A stretch of DNA of 64,000 nt from an uncultured Christensenella sp. (GTDB taxonomy: Bacteria; Bacillota; Clostridia; Christensenellales; Pumilibacteraceae): assembly GCA_910578545.1 (NCBI GenBank), contig CAJTPT010000002.1:248001-312000 (forward strand). Direction: 5' to 3'. Numbering within the stretch: position 1 is the stretch's first letter; each line of letters starts with the position of its first letter. Position numbers and translations under genes: made by a program. This document shows positions 1 through 9,207 of the stretch, one piece after another. Under the pieces are notes generated by a model. That model was not told the DNA's origin. It worked only from the letters and a program-made list of their open reading frames with translations, and made no database searches.

Positions 1-54
1 CCACGTAGCAACAGCGTGCGCTATTTCCATGAAACGCTCATCCCACTTATCCAT
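1..54 (-). CDS. dCMP deaminase, 5' part only (cut by window edge)
   Basis: Only the first 18 codons are inside the window. They read MDKWDERFMEIAHAVATW, which matches the start of ComEB-type deoxycytidylate deaminases (a typical beginning is a W-D-x-x-F-M-E-I-A run before the zinc-binding core). The family converts dCMP to dUMP for dTTP synthesis. An AGGA-type ribosome binding site lies about 7 bases before the ATG. The zinc ligands and the catalytic glutamate are outside the window, so the call rests on the N-terminus alone. Confidence 0.65.
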   Translation of the reverse strand, partial: MDKWDERFMEIAHAVATW

Positions 55-111
55 TAAAACTTCCTCCGTAAAACGTTATTATCACACAAGCCGCTTGCGT
101 CGAACTATATT

Positions 112-140
112 AGTTTATCATAATTCAAAATTATATGCAA
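112..140 (-). promoter_or_regulatory. Possible promoter of the dCMP deaminase gene
   Basis: On the minus strand TTGCAT (135-140) and TAAACT (112-117) are 17 bases apart, about 58 bases before the dCMP deaminase start. Both boxes deviate from consensus, so this is tentative. Confidence 0.35.
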
Positions 141-149
141 TACATTTTA

Positions 150-1814
150 TCAAATTTCTATCCGATTGTAGTATTCTTCGCATTTTCTATACAGCACGAT
201 ATTTATAACCGCAAAGCAAGCAAGCTCAAAATACAGTAACGCCCAACAAAGCGGCGCGGTTATATTCATGCCAACGCCGTTAGAGATTAGAATATTGACT
301 AAAAACAGCACGATAAGTCCACAGCCGAGGCTTATAAGCTGAGCAATAGTTACGTGTCCGTTGTGCTTTATCGCCTGCATGGGATCGGTCCACTTAAGTT
401 TTGGCGCAGATAAATCCCACAACGCGCCGAAGATTACAAACATGCCGGCAAGCGGAATGAGCAAGAAGAAGGACAGCAGAAAGTTTTGCCATTCAAACGC
501 GAAAGCGTTGACCGTCACTACCGCAATGGTAGCCGTCGGAATGGCTAAAAACAGCCAAGCCATTATTTTTGCTTTAAGTATCGACTTGATGCCAATGGGT
601 AAAATCTTTAACGACGCTATTGCCCCGCCCTCGCGTGAAAAGGTTGTCGCCGCAGCATTCCCAGTTGACGCAAAAACTGCCGCAAGAGTACAGAACGACA
701 TCAACCGAACGCTTTCGCTCAAACCGATTTCGACGCCTTTCTCTGCCATATTATCAAACATGGCGGAAGTCTGCGTTATCATTATTCCGAATATAATCGA
801 AATAATAATCGGCAAAAGCATAACAAAATAACATTGAAACGCCGTTTGAGTCGTGCGCATAGAGCTTAGGTACTCGCGTTTAACAAGAGCGCGGAATGAC
901 GTTGTCGTTTTAAACTCGCTCTTTTTCGCCTTAGAATTGTCGGTCTGGTTGTTTGCCTTTACGGATTGCGAGTACATAAACTTAGCGGCAAACAGCAAAA
1001 TAACAACCAATACGACCGAGCTTCCGATAAAAATCAACAGGTTTACTACGGTCGACATTCCGATTGATAACCCAAATGACGAAAACCCGCAAGCCGCATA
1101 CGCAAGCGCTTTGTACGGATAGAATGCGTTTAGCACTGCGGATATGCCATGAAACAACGAATAAATCGCCTCTTCGGAAATAGTTGACATTGCCCATATA
1201 AAATAAATATAAACGCCGAACAATGCGCCAAACAGAATCATGTAAAACAGCAACGCAACGACGCCGCGATTTTTCATCTTACTCGCAATAAACATTACGG
1301 GTATCCCCAATATAGCGGCAAGCACGAGCGGCAATGCGGGAACAATAAAAATCAGCAATAACGTAATAACGTAATACAACGCCCATGCGTGAATTATTAT
1401 TCCGTACGCTATCAGTAGCGGTAACGCAAGCGCCGCCACAAGCGCGGTTTCGATTATATAGACAAATGCAATCTTTGCCGCAAACACAACGTGCGACTTA
1501 ACGGGCAAAACCGAAAAAAAGTCGGTATCCTTAGACAAATACAGCGTTGAAATCAAAAAGATTATTCCGAATATAAGCACAATAAGCGCACAAGTGATAA
1601 GCACGAAAAAATAAAATACTGGTGCATACGACGACGCTAAAACCGATAAAAAATCTTTTAGAAGAACCAATATAAGTATAAAAGCGGAAACACAAATAAC
1701 GTAGGCAAAACCCAAAAACACAACAAACGCAATAACGCTCTTTTTGGATTTGCTCTCGTCGATACGAAATTTATTTTTAAAAAGCGCGGCGAGAATAATC
1801 AAAAAATCACTCAT
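150..1814 (-). CDS. ABC-2 type exporter, membrane subunit
   Basis: A protein of about 554 residues made almost entirely of hydrophobic segments (roughly 12). It seems to consist of two similar halves: each half carries a short motif of the form LP(V/I)-x-x-x-x-x-x-x-AK (near residues 105-120 and again in the second half), as in two-domain ABC-2 permeases. I chose the start MSDFL because the longer frame would begin deep inside the upstream ATPase gene, whereas this ATG overlaps the ATPase stop by 8 bases, a typical coupled pair. It should form an exporter with the ATPase next door; the substrate cannot be read from sequence (antimicrobials, lipids or peptides are all possible). Confidence 0.8.
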   Translation of the reverse strand: MSDFLIILAALFKNKFRIDESKSKKSVIAFVVFLGFAYVICVSAFILILVLLKDFLSVLASSYAPVFYFFVLITCALIVLIFGIIFLISTLYLSKDTDFFSVLPVKSHVVFAAKIAFVYIIETALVAALALPLLIAYGIIIHAWALYYVITLLLIFIVPALPLVLAAILGIPVMFIASKMKNRGVVALLFYMILFGALFGVYIYFIWAMSTISEEAIYSLFHGISAVLNAFYPYKALAYAACGFSSFGLSIGMSTVVNLLIFIGSSVVLVVILLFAAKFMYSQSVKANNQTDNSKAKKSEFKTTTSFRALVKREYLSSMRTTQTAFQCYFVMLLPIIISIIFGIMITQTSAMFDNMAEKGVEIGLSESVRLMSFCTLAAVFASTGNAAATTFSREGGAIASLKILPIGIKSILKAKIMAWLFLAIPTATIAVVTVNAFAFEWQNFLLSFFLLIPLAGMFVIFGALWDLSAPKLKWTDPMQAIKHNGHVTIAQLISLGCGLIVLFLVNILISNGVGMNITAPLCWALLYFELACFAVINIVLYRKCEEYYNRIEI

Positions 1815-2580
1815 TGTTTCCCTCGCCAGCAACCGACAAAAAGATTTCTTCCAAGCTCTCGTCACCTTTTGCCGCTTTGATTTCGTCCATATCACCGCAA
1901 AGCACTAACTTGCCTTTATTTATTATGGCAACGCGGTCGCAAAGCTTTTCCGCAACCTCAAGCACGTGGGTGGAAAAGAAAACCGTCTTACCGGCGTTAC
2001 GGTGCTCCTTCATCAATTCCTTAAGCGCAAAAGAGGATTGCGGATCGAGTCCCATCATGGGCTCGTCCAAAATCCACAGCGCAGGACTATGTATGAGCGC
2101 GCCGATAATAGCTATTTTTTGCTTCATGCCGTGCGAATAACCGCTAATACGTTTGTCAAATGCGTCCTCTAAATTAAAGCGCTTTAGAAGATCGGATGAT
2201 ACGCGCTCACGGTCTTCCTTGCTCACGCCGTAAATATCACCCAAAAAATCAACATATTCTCGCCCTGTGTATTTATCGAATATTATCGGCGAATCGGGAA
2301 CAAATCCGAAATTACGCTTTGCCTCAATCGGGTCGCGCGTAATATCGCGTCCACAAATTTCAATGCTTCCCGACTTAACAGGCAAAATACCCGTTGCCAT
2401 TTTTATGGTTGTGGTTTTACCTGCGCCGTTAGCGCCCAAAAAACCGAATATCTCGCCCGCCTTTAACGAGAAAGACAGATCGTCAACAGCTTTAACGTTG
2501 CCGTTGGCGTATGACATGGAAACGTGATTCACACTAAGCAAGCAGTCCGTTTCGACCTTTTTATTTATATCTTCAGCCAT
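1807..2580 (-). CDS. ABC transporter ATP-binding protein
   Basis: A 257-residue ABC ATPase. Visible motifs are Walker A (GANGAGKTTT, near residue 40), the signature (SGYSHGMKQK), Walker B with the catalytic Glu (LWILDEPMMGLDP) and a switch His (STHVLEV). The profile is that of the CcmA/YtrB type that powers ABC-2 exporters. The ATG at 2580 was chosen because a GGAGG ribosome binding site (2589-2593) sits 8 bases upstream; a longer reading from 2595 would place the start codon inside that site. It is translated together with the overlapping permease gene downstream. Confidence 0.9.
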   Translation of the reverse strand: MAEDINKKVETDCLLSVNHVSMSYANGNVKAVDDLSFSLKAGEIFGFLGANGAGKTTTIKMATGILPVKSGSIEICGRDITRDPIEAKRNFGFVPDSPIIFDKYTGREYVDFLGDIYGVSKEDRERVSSDLLKRFNLEDAFDKRISGYSHGMKQKIAIIGALIHSPALWILDEPMMGLDPQSSFALKELMKEHRNAGKTVFFSTHVLEVAEKLCDRVAIINKGKLVLCGDMDEIKAAKGDESLEEIFLSVAGEGNNE

Positions 2581-2616
2581 ACAACAAACCTCCATTTTTC
2601 CTTTGGCATAATAATA

Positions 2617-2645
2617 AATATATCACAAAACGGTAATGATTACAA
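2617..2645 (-). promoter_or_regulatory. Promoter of the ABC exporter operon
   Basis: TTGTAA (2640-2645), a 17-base spacer and TATATT (2617-2622) on the minus strand, ending 36 bases before the ATPase start codon. The boxes lie between the NdvB-like gene and the ABC genes. Confidence 0.6.
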
Positions 2646-2650
2646 GCGTT

Positions 2651-5600
2651 TTACTCTATTCCGTCACGATAAAAGATTATATCCCCCGATAAATCCGAAA
2701 TATCCACCGAATCCGACGAATAGCTTATTCTATCCACACGCATTTTCCAGCTTCCGACAGGCTCGGCGCTATCGATCAGAACGTGTGCGTCATTTGTCTT
2801 GCCGTACAGATCCAGCTCGATTTGCGGACAGTCGGCGGAAGTTTTTGGCAATAATCTTATCCGTTTGCCGCGCATTGATATTCCGAGTAGCATTTCGGTT
2901 ACCGTCAAGTAATAAATCGCCGAGCCGAGCACACTGCAGTCCAAATCGACGCTTTCCGTTTTTCCGTCGTAATGCTTTAACCGTTCAATAGGATTATTAT
3001 ACTTAAGAATATTGTACGCCTTTTCGTTTTCGTCGGCGGAAAACAACAGATAAGCGCACAAATATGCGTCCTCGACACTTTTGAACCTAAAAAAGCAATC
3101 GGACTTAATATACTTTACAGATTGCGCATATCGCCCTGCCACGTTTCGGTACAAAGCAATATATCGCTTTTCACGAGCGCTGCTAAGTTTAATATAATCG
3201 GCAAAATAATTAATGAGTAAAAGAGTTATTCGTTCGTTAATAATCGAGTGGAATTTATTACCGCCGAAGTACAATCGGCCGACCGAAGTATCGATTGCAC
3301 GCAAACAATGCTCGTATACCGGTGCACGCTCAGTCAGAGTTTTGCCGTTGCTTCGTGAAGGAAGGAAAGAATACACCTCGCGCAAAAAATCTTTGTCACC
3401 CGAAAAATTGACGTAATCCATGACGGAATACGCAAAATACAACCCGTCTATACGACTATCGGACAGACATCCGCTGTTGTGTTGTTTGATCATTTGTCCT
3501 ATCAGTCTATCCTTGACTGCCGCATGATTAATATATTTAACACAACCATATACAAAAGCCATTTCGGATGCCGGCATACTTTTGTTTGCAAGAAAACCGA
3601 AATTATACACAACGTATAATGCACGCTTGTACGAGATATTAAGCACTGTATCATCGGAGTGCAATCCGATTTTCCCTAACCGATTATATATTTTCTCGAC
3701 TTTTTCGTAAGCGCTTTGCACGTCTAAGTTGTCAAAAACATTATGCTCGCGACTTGATAAAGCAAAGCCGATTATTATCTCGCCATTCGGCTCAATCTGC
3801 TTTTTTACCGAAATCGTGGGCGCAGGCGTATTACCGCCGTCACGAAAATCCGAAACGCGGTCTATCCTTCCTCGGTTAAAATATCCCTCTTTATATTGGC
3901 ACATGCAATCTGCGCTTGGTAACGAATGCAAGTAGACCGCTCTTTTTCCGCCTAATGATAAAACCCCGTCCTCATAACAAAGCTTATCGGTTGCCGACAA
4001 AAGAGAAAACATTACGGAAAGCTCGCGAGCAACCTCTATATTATTCTTGATTTTGACCTCGAATACAAGTGTATCGTCGCCGTAAATAAAACACCGCATA
4101 CAGCTTACAGTTCCATTATACGAGCAAACGTATTCGGAATACCCGAACCCGTTTTTATACACCGTTTCGCCTTTACCGAGCGGTTTAAGCGACGGCGACC
4201 AAAACACGTTGTGCTCACCTATGACGATGTATGCCTGCGGATTGAACATCACGTCGTCTTCCGCGGCTGTGACTGATTTACCAAAACGTACCGACTGTAC
4301 GCCGAAACGATTTAGTTTTGCCGTTATTATGCCGTTAGAGATTATATTTTCGTGCGGCGTAAAGCCGTCGGTTGTAACATATTCACCTGACTGTAAAATT
4401 TTTACGTCGGACAAACTAATTACGCTTTTTTCTTCCGTTATATTCGGACTTTCATAAACCTTTTCTGCGCTTTCATTACAGTGGTGCATTTCCTCCATTA
4501 AACTATCCGGAAACGGCGGCGCTTGATTGGATACGCAAAACTGCTCTGCACAACATGTGGCGTACTCAAAAAAACCGTCCGACGAAACGTAGCGAATAAC
4601 GCTTTCAACCTCGCGTTTGCTTTTTCCGAATACCGCGTATGCGTATAAAATATTTTTTGCAAACGGCTTTACGCTAAAATCATTCTGACCTATCAATGCG
4701 AGCCGTCCGTCACAGCACGTCTGCAACGGTTTACCGAAAAGAAACTCGCGCACGTTACCACCGTACCGCGCACCGTCGCCCGCATGAAGCGCAACACAGT
4801 ACTCGTCGGATTGAACGGTCGCGCCGTTGTTGATAAATTCGACGCGGCGTGTTCTGCACCGCTCACCCGTTAGCACAGTCGTAATCGTACCGCTATGTTC
4901 CAATCCGGTGCGGTTTATAATACATAATTCAATCAAACACGCATTGCTGTCTACTGCGGAAATGATTTGCGCGCTGAATTCCACGTCGCGCTTAGCCAGG
5001 TGGTACAAACTCTTATGCCGCAAAAACACCCCGTCGCACTCACACAAACTAATATCTGTTCCGTTGACTTGACATGACAAATCCAAGCAAAAAGTATTAA
5101 TGCGCCCGCTTAACGAGCTATCTATATATATCGTACCTCTGTTATCGGCACGGACGGTTGTATATCCGCAGTCTACCGAATTAAGCGCATACTCGGTACC
5201 ACCGCCAAAATACGCAGTTTCGGTCATATATTCTCGGTTGCGAACCGGGCTGTTTTCGGTAACGCGTTTTTTTAGCTTCGGGATTTTAAAAAGTCTATTT
5301 ATTCTCGTAAAATCCAATAATGCATCGACGCCGTAAAGAAGAGGTATTCGTATTCCGATATACGTTAAAACCGCCGCGACAACAAAAAGCGCCACGTACT
5401 GCGGTGACGCAAATATACATGTAAATATTCCGTAAACGACAATCAAAGCCAAGATTAACACTTTACTTATAACAATCCGCTTGTGCGGCACGTGCACGGC
5501 GGGCTTTGCAGGACAGACTTCTTTTTTCCATTCCGGTACGGCTTTTATCGACCGCAACACGGACTTAATAACGGCGTACGTGTATGCCAAGCTGTTTTTT

Positions 5601-6334
5601 CGTTTCTTTATCGCTGCATCTGTATCCAAACAATTACAATCGAGCAACTGTTTTACGGCGTCAAGCTCGTCTGCCGATGTATGCTCGATAAGCCCGCAAA
5701 CGTAATCGCCGTAATCGATATAATCGAGCGCAACCTTTCCGCTTTGTCCGTCTGTTGCGCCCTTATCATAAACGGCGCTTTTGCGCAATTCATCGCTAAC
5801 AACAGTACACATATAGCCGACAAGACAATAAATCATATACGACGGCAATATTTCGCGCTCGCGTTCAGTCAACTTTGATTTTTTCTCGAACGCAGACAAT
5901 CCGTCAGATAACAATTTAACGGAAATGTCGCCGCCGCTACATTCGCACAACGTTTTGCAAAACAAAAAAACGCGCGGGAACCCGTTGACGTGTCCGCAGT
6001 AAGCACCCGAAATAACATCTTTTTTACAATCGGAAAATGCCGCATTAATATAATCGGCATTGTTTATAAACTCAGATCGCCACAAAACGCTCTTATCCGT
6101 ATGTCTTCGCATAACCGTATTTAACAGCCGCTTCGGTTTAACAAAGGAATACTTTATTCCAAAGCCATTTTTTGTTACGGCACACGAAAGCCCTAGCATA
6201 CGCAATTTTGCAATTATTACGTCGGTCGGCAATCTTTCCGCTATTTTAAATAACGGCCTTGCTTGCGGCGCGATGTAATTAAAAAGCAGTACGATTGCAA
6301 TAAATATGGCAGTAATTATCAATACGGTGTGCAC
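2651..6334 (-). CDS. Large membrane protein related to NdvB / GH94 glycoside phosphorylases, apparently lacking the catalytic motif
   Basis: 1227 residues starting from GTG. One membrane segment is at the N-terminus (residues 1-23) and a hydrophobic pair lies near residues 285-335. The segment around 160-260 recalls the region next to the GT84 domain of cyclic beta-1,2-glucan synthase (NdvB). Two beta-rich domains follow; the second contains the typical FWSPSLKPLGKGE ... GFGYSEY pattern of GH94-family proteins. The C-terminal helical part keeps the landmarks SD-x-x-x-x-x-L-x-FAYSVMDYV, YEHCLRAID and MLLGISMRGKRIRLLPK. Where GH94 enzymes have GDWNDGM with the acid Asp, just after the YEHCLRAID segment (about 1005-1035), this protein reads GGNKFHSIIN, so the acid is missing. 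Only 1.2 kb-codon scale compared with about 2800 residues for NdvB. It may bind rather than cleave or make glycans. The family assignment is from motif reading alone. Confidence 0.6.
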   Translation of the reverse strand: MHTVLIITAIFIAIVLLFNYIAPQARPLFKIAERLPTDVIIAKLRMLGLSCAVTKNGFGIKYSFVKPKRLLNTVMRRHTDKSVLWRSEFINNADYINAAFSDCKKDVISGAYCGHVNGFPRVFLFCKTLCECSGGDISVKLLSDGLSAFEKKSKLTEREREILPSYMIYCLVGYMCTVVSDELRKSAVYDKGATDGQSGKVALDYIDYGDYVCGLIEHTSADELDAVKQLLDCNCLDTDAAIKKRKNSLAYTYAVIKSVLRSIKAVPEWKKEVCPAKPAVHVPHKRIVISKVLILALIVVYGIFTCIFASPQYVALFVVAAVLTYIGIRIPLLYGVDALLDFTRINRLFKIPKLKKRVTENSPVRNREYMTETAYFGGGTEYALNSVDCGYTTVRADNRGTIYIDSSLSGRINTFCLDLSCQVNGTDISLCECDGVFLRHKSLYHLAKRDVEFSAQIISAVDSNACLIELCIINRTGLEHSGTITTVLTGERCRTRRVEFINNGATVQSDEYCVALHAGDGARYGGNVREFLFGKPLQTCCDGRLALIGQNDFSVKPFAKNILYAYAVFGKSKREVESVIRYVSSDGFFEYATCCAEQFCVSNQAPPFPDSLMEEMHHCNESAEKVYESPNITEEKSVISLSDVKILQSGEYVTTDGFTPHENIISNGIITAKLNRFGVQSVRFGKSVTAAEDDVMFNPQAYIVIGEHNVFWSPSLKPLGKGETVYKNGFGYSEYVCSYNGTVSCMRCFIYGDDTLVFEVKIKNNIEVARELSVMFSLLSATDKLCYEDGVLSLGGKRAVYLHSLPSADCMCQYKEGYFNRGRIDRVSDFRDGGNTPAPTISVKKQIEPNGEIIIGFALSSREHNVFDNLDVQSAYEKVEKIYNRLGKIGLHSDDTVLNISYKRALYVVYNFGFLANKSMPASEMAFVYGCVKYINHAAVKDRLIGQMIKQHNSGCLSDSRIDGLYFAYSVMDYVNFSGDKDFLREVYSFLPSRSNGKTLTERAPVYEHCLRAIDTSVGRLYFGGNKFHSIINERITLLLINYFADYIKLSSAREKRYIALYRNVAGRYAQSVKYIKSDCFFRFKSVEDAYLCAYLLFSADENEKAYNILKYNNPIERLKHYDGKTESVDLDCSVLGSAIYYLTVTEMLLGISMRGKRIRLLPKTSADCPQIELDLYGKTNDAHVLIDSAEPVGSWKMRVDRISYSSDSVDISDLSGDIIFYRDGIE

Positions 6335-6380
6335 ACATCAATTATTGACCGCACGCATTTACAGAATACAAAAAAAGCAA

Positions 6381-6407
6381 AAAAAATCGACGAACAATGC
6401 CGTCGAT
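6381..6407 (-). terminator. Rho-independent terminator after rplS
   Basis: On the minus strand ATCGACG, an 8-base loop, CGTCGAT and a run of T. It lies 15 bases after the rplS stop and insulates it from the NdvB-like gene. Confidence 0.85.
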
Positions 6408-6421
6408 AAATTATCTACATA

Positions 6422-6763
6422 TTATTTCTCTTTAATCTTAGCCGCTTTACCTGAAAGGTTACGCAAATAGTAAAGCTTTGCTCTGCGAACTTTGCCGTGC
6501 TTAATAACCGCGATATCGGTGATACGGGGCGAATGAAGCGGAAAAGTACGCTCGATACCTACGCCGAAAGAAACACGGCGAACGGTAAATGTTTCACGAA
6601 CGGAACCGTTCTTTTTGGCAATGACTATACCCTCAAACGCTTGAATGCGCTCACGGTTGCCTTCCTTAACTTTAACGGAAACGCGAACGGTGTCGCCGAC
6701 CTCAAACTGAGGAACGTCCTGTTTCATGTACTCTTTTTCGATTTCGGCAATGATATTGCTCAT
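6422..6763 (-). CDS. rplS: 50S ribosomal protein L19
   Basis: 113 residues, standard length. The core motifs of L19 are clear: FEVGDTVRVSVKVKEGNRERIQAFEGIVIA, then VRRVSFGVGIERTFPLHSP and a basic C-terminal part ending KLYYLRNLSGKAAKIKEK (quoted in parts only). L19 sits at the 30S-50S interface. The ATG at 6763 follows an AGGAGG site (6768-6773), so the longer reading from 6811 is rejected. It is a single-gene unit with its own promoter and terminator here, about 25 kb away from trmD, its usual upstream neighbour. Confidence 0.97.
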   Translation of the reverse strand: MSNIIAEIEKEYMKQDVPQFEVGDTVRVSVKVKEGNRERIQAFEGIVIAKKNGSVRETFTVRRVSFGVGIERTFPLHSPRITDIAVIKHGKVRRAKLYYLRNLSGKAAKIKEK

Positions 6764-6841
6764 GATACCTCCTATGTCTTTAAAAAACTCCGCATTACTA
6801 AACAAACGCATTAGCGAAGTAACATTACATATTACCGATAA

Positions 6842-6870
6842 ATTATATCATATGTGATTTATTTACGCAA
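6842..6870 (-). promoter_or_regulatory. Promoter of rplS
   Basis: TTGCGT (6865-6870), 17-base spacer, TATAAT (6842-6847) on the minus strand. The leader to the rplS ATG is about 70 bases. Firmicutes rplS can carry an autoregulatory L19 leader RNA; I could not recognise it convincingly here. Confidence 0.75.
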
Positions 6871-6898
6871 GTAATTTAAACGCCTTTTTTCGAGTTTT

Positions 6899-7945
6899 TT
6901 AAAGATTATCAATATTTTTTTGTTCGACAGTGCGGTTTTTCAGCTGACCGCACGCACCCGCTACGTCAGATCCCATAGACCGCCGCACCGACGCCGATAC
7001 ACCAACTGCTTTAAGCTGTTCGCAAAATTCGTATGCACGTTTTTTCCCTGGCGGTGTTAGATCGCAATGATCGGTCTTGTTAAGAGGGATCAAATTGACG
7101 TGACAGCATAGTCCTTTTAGCAAGTCCCTTAACGCCGTAACGTCCGCTCTTGTATCGTTAAACCCGCCTATCAAAATATACTCGAGCACTACCCTGCGCC
7201 CCGTTTTGTCAAAGTATTCGCGCATAGCCCCAATAAGCTCATGTACCGAATACTTATCGGCAATGCGCATTATTTGCTTTCTCTTTTCGTCTGTCGCGGC
7301 GTGCAGGGAAAGCGATAACGTGCAAGTTATTCCGTCTTCTGCTAGCCGTTTAATATTGTCGGGCAGACCGCACGTGGAAACCGATACAGAGCGCATTCCG
7401 ATATTCGGACCGTCTGCGGAATTTACAAGCCGAATAAACTTAAGCGTATTATCGTAATTTGCAAGCGGCTCGCCGCTACCCATCATTACTATCTTGTTAA
7501 TGCCGCCGTCATTCTTTTTGTCGCGGGCAATATAAAGAACTTGCGACAGAATTTCACCTGCCGACAGATTGCGCTTTAATCCGTAATGTCCCGAAGCACA
7601 AAACACGCAACCCATACCGCAACCGACCTGACAGGACACGCACACGCAATTACCGTAGTCGTGCGGAAGAAAAACTGATTCTATCAAATCACCGTCCGTC
7701 GTTTCAAACAGATAACGTATCGCCCCGTCGCCGGCAGTGACGCGCGTTTTTTCGGTAACAGCTCGGCTGACGTAATCCGCTTTAAGCTTTTGTATAAGCG
7801 ACTTGGGAATATCAGTATATTCGTCAAAGCCGTCAAAAGCCACGATATGCCGCATAAGCTGTTTGGCGCGGTATTTGGGCTCGCCCATGCCAACAACGAT
7901 ATCGGTCAATTCGGACATATTAAATTGCGCAAGCGGTGTTTTCAC
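6899..7945 (-). CDS. rlmN: Dual-specificity 23S rRNA/tRNA adenine C2 methyltransferase RlmN (radical SAM)
   Basis: 348 residues. It methylates A2503 of 23S rRNA and A37 of some tRNAs using SAM and a 4Fe-4S cluster. The radical-SAM motif C-x3-C-x2-C is present (CGMGCVFC, near residue 105), followed by the GSGEPL region, and the methyl-carrying Cys near the C-terminus (AGACGQLKN). I chose the GTG at 7945, which overlaps the rsmB stop by 4 bases and has GGAGG 4 bases upstream; the protein then starts VKTPLAQFNMSEL, matching the usual KxxLxxL start of RlmN. Last gene of the yicC-rlmN operon. Confidence 0.95.
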   Translation of the reverse strand: MKTPLAQFNMSELTDIVVGMGEPKYRAKQLMRHIVAFDGFDEYTDIPKSLIQKLKADYVSRAVTEKTRVTAGDGAIRYLFETTDGDLIESVFLPHDYGNCVCVSCQVGCGMGCVFCASGHYGLKRNLSAGEILSQVLYIARDKKNDGGINKIVMMGSGEPLANYDNTLKFIRLVNSADGPNIGMRSVSVSTCGLPDNIKRLAEDGITCTLSLSLHAATDEKRKQIMRIADKYSVHELIGAMREYFDKTGRRVVLEYILIGGFNDTRADVTALRDLLKGLCCHVNLIPLNKTDHCDLTPPGKKRAYEFCEQLKAVGVSASVRRSMGSDVAGACGQLKNRTVEQKNIDNL

Positions 7946-9207
7946 TTGACCTCCCGCAAAAATCGTGCGATATAAAACCCGTCGCATTTATCGGTATTGG
8001 GAAGAAGCTTTGTTTCGTCTATAAGCTTAAAATCGGTATGACTAAATAAAAAGTCTTGCGTGATTTTTTCGTTTTCGGCACACAGTATCGAGCAGGTCGA
8101 ATAGCAAAGAACTCCGTTCGGCTTGCAATAAGTTGCGGCAACGGACAGTATATTCTTTTGCAGCACCGTAAGCTCGTCGATATCGGACGGCTTGCGGTTT
8201 AACAAAATATCGGGTTTGGTCTTTAGCGTTCCCGTTCCACTGCACGGACAATCGGCTATTACGATATCGAATTTATCTACGTACGCGTCGTTTTTAACCG
8301 TAGCGTCGTTGAGCGCAACGTCTATTTTAGCGCCCAACTTTTTGGCATAACCGCGCATTAAATCGAGCTTGTGCGGATACACGTCGCAAGCGGTGATTTT
8401 ATAATCCCCGAGTTCACTTAAATACACAGACTTTCCGCCGGGCGCGGCACACAGATCGATAACGTCGCCTTTAGTAAAACCCTTTACGTACGTGTTGACG
8501 GCACGAATGGACGAGATCGACTGCACGGCATACGTTCCGGGTTCAAGCTTATCTAACGTATGTTTGTCTACGTAACAGCCGTATTCCGTAAACTCGTTAC
8601 CCTCTAAAATAGCTTTAAACTTTTCGCGCGGAATAAAACGTTTCACGGGACGAATATGCGTCTTTTGCGGCAACGTAGCGCCGAGTATCGCCTTTGCCTT
8701 TACCTCGCCGTAGTCGGAAATAAGCTGTCTACACAGCCATTCCGGCGTATTGTACGTATAACAAAATTTGTCTAACTCGCCGTTAAACGTCGGTTCAAAG
8801 CCTATCGATTTTTTTACTACCGCGTTAACAAACCCACTGCACGCACCAACGTTTTTGGATAGCTCGACAGTGCGGTTGACAGCCGCATACGACGGCATAT
8901 CCGCATAATTGCAGTAGTACATTCCTATTTTAAGCACTATCGCCGTGTTTTTATCGGGAAACCGCTCGCACAAAGAAGCAATCATCTTTTCAAGCCGAAT
9001 ATTGTTGTCGAGTATCCCGTAAAATGCGCTCGTAACAAATGGGTGCTGACGCTCGTTTCTAAAACCCTTTAACGCCTTGGTTATTGCGGGCGCGCAATAC
9101 GAACCCTCTATAAACACCATTCGGAGCGCGTTATACAGTGCGCGGTCCGCGCCCAAGCCGTTATCGCCGACCGGCTTTTTCTTATGATAGTTACGGTTGC
9201 TTTGCAC
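7942..9207 (-). CDS. rsmB: 16S rRNA m5C967 methyltransferase RsmB
   Basis: 421 residues with GTG start. The first ~130 residues are a NusB-like RNA-binding domain; the rest is a SAM methyltransferase with GDVIDLCAAPGGKS (SAM site), DCPCSGTGTL (first active-site Cys) and YSTCSI (catalytic Cys). It modifies C967 of 16S rRNA. The start lies inside the end of fmt (17-base overlap), with only a weak GGGGTG ribosome binding site, so it is probably translated by coupling. def-fmt-rsmB-rlmN is a common Firmicutes order. Confidence 0.95.
   Translation of the reverse strand: MQSNRNYHKKKPVGDNGLGADRALYNALRMVFIEGSYCAPAITKALKGFRNERQHPFVTSAFYGILDNNIRLEKMIASLCERFPDKNTAIVLKIGMYYCNYADMPSYAAVNRTVELSKNVGACSGFVNAVVKKSIGFEPTFNGELDKFCYTYNTPEWLCRQLISDYGEVKAKAILGATLPQKTHIRPVKRFIPREKFKAILEGNEFTEYGCYVDKHTLDKLEPGTYAVQSISSIRAVNTYVKGFTKGDVIDLCAAPGGKSVYLSELGDYKITACDVYPHKLDLMRGYAKKLGAKIDVALNDATVKNDAYVDKFDIVIADCPCSGTGTLKTKPDILLNRKPSDIDELTVLQKNILSVAATYCKPNGVLCYSTCSILCAENEKITQDFLFSHTDFKLIDETKLLPNTDKCDGFYIARFLREVK

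Noticed and set aside
361..831. Plus-strand frames across the window such as this one and about 130 others
   Set aside because: They lie opposite real genes, have no ribosome binding site and no recognisable domain; they are shadows of the minus-strand genes.
2581..2595. Longer start of the ABC ATPase (reading MEVCC)
   Set aside because: That codon overlaps the GGAGG ribosome binding site of the ATG at 2580.
6764..6841. L19 leader RNA before rplS
   Set aside because: I could not find the pairing pattern convincingly; only a covariance search could decide.
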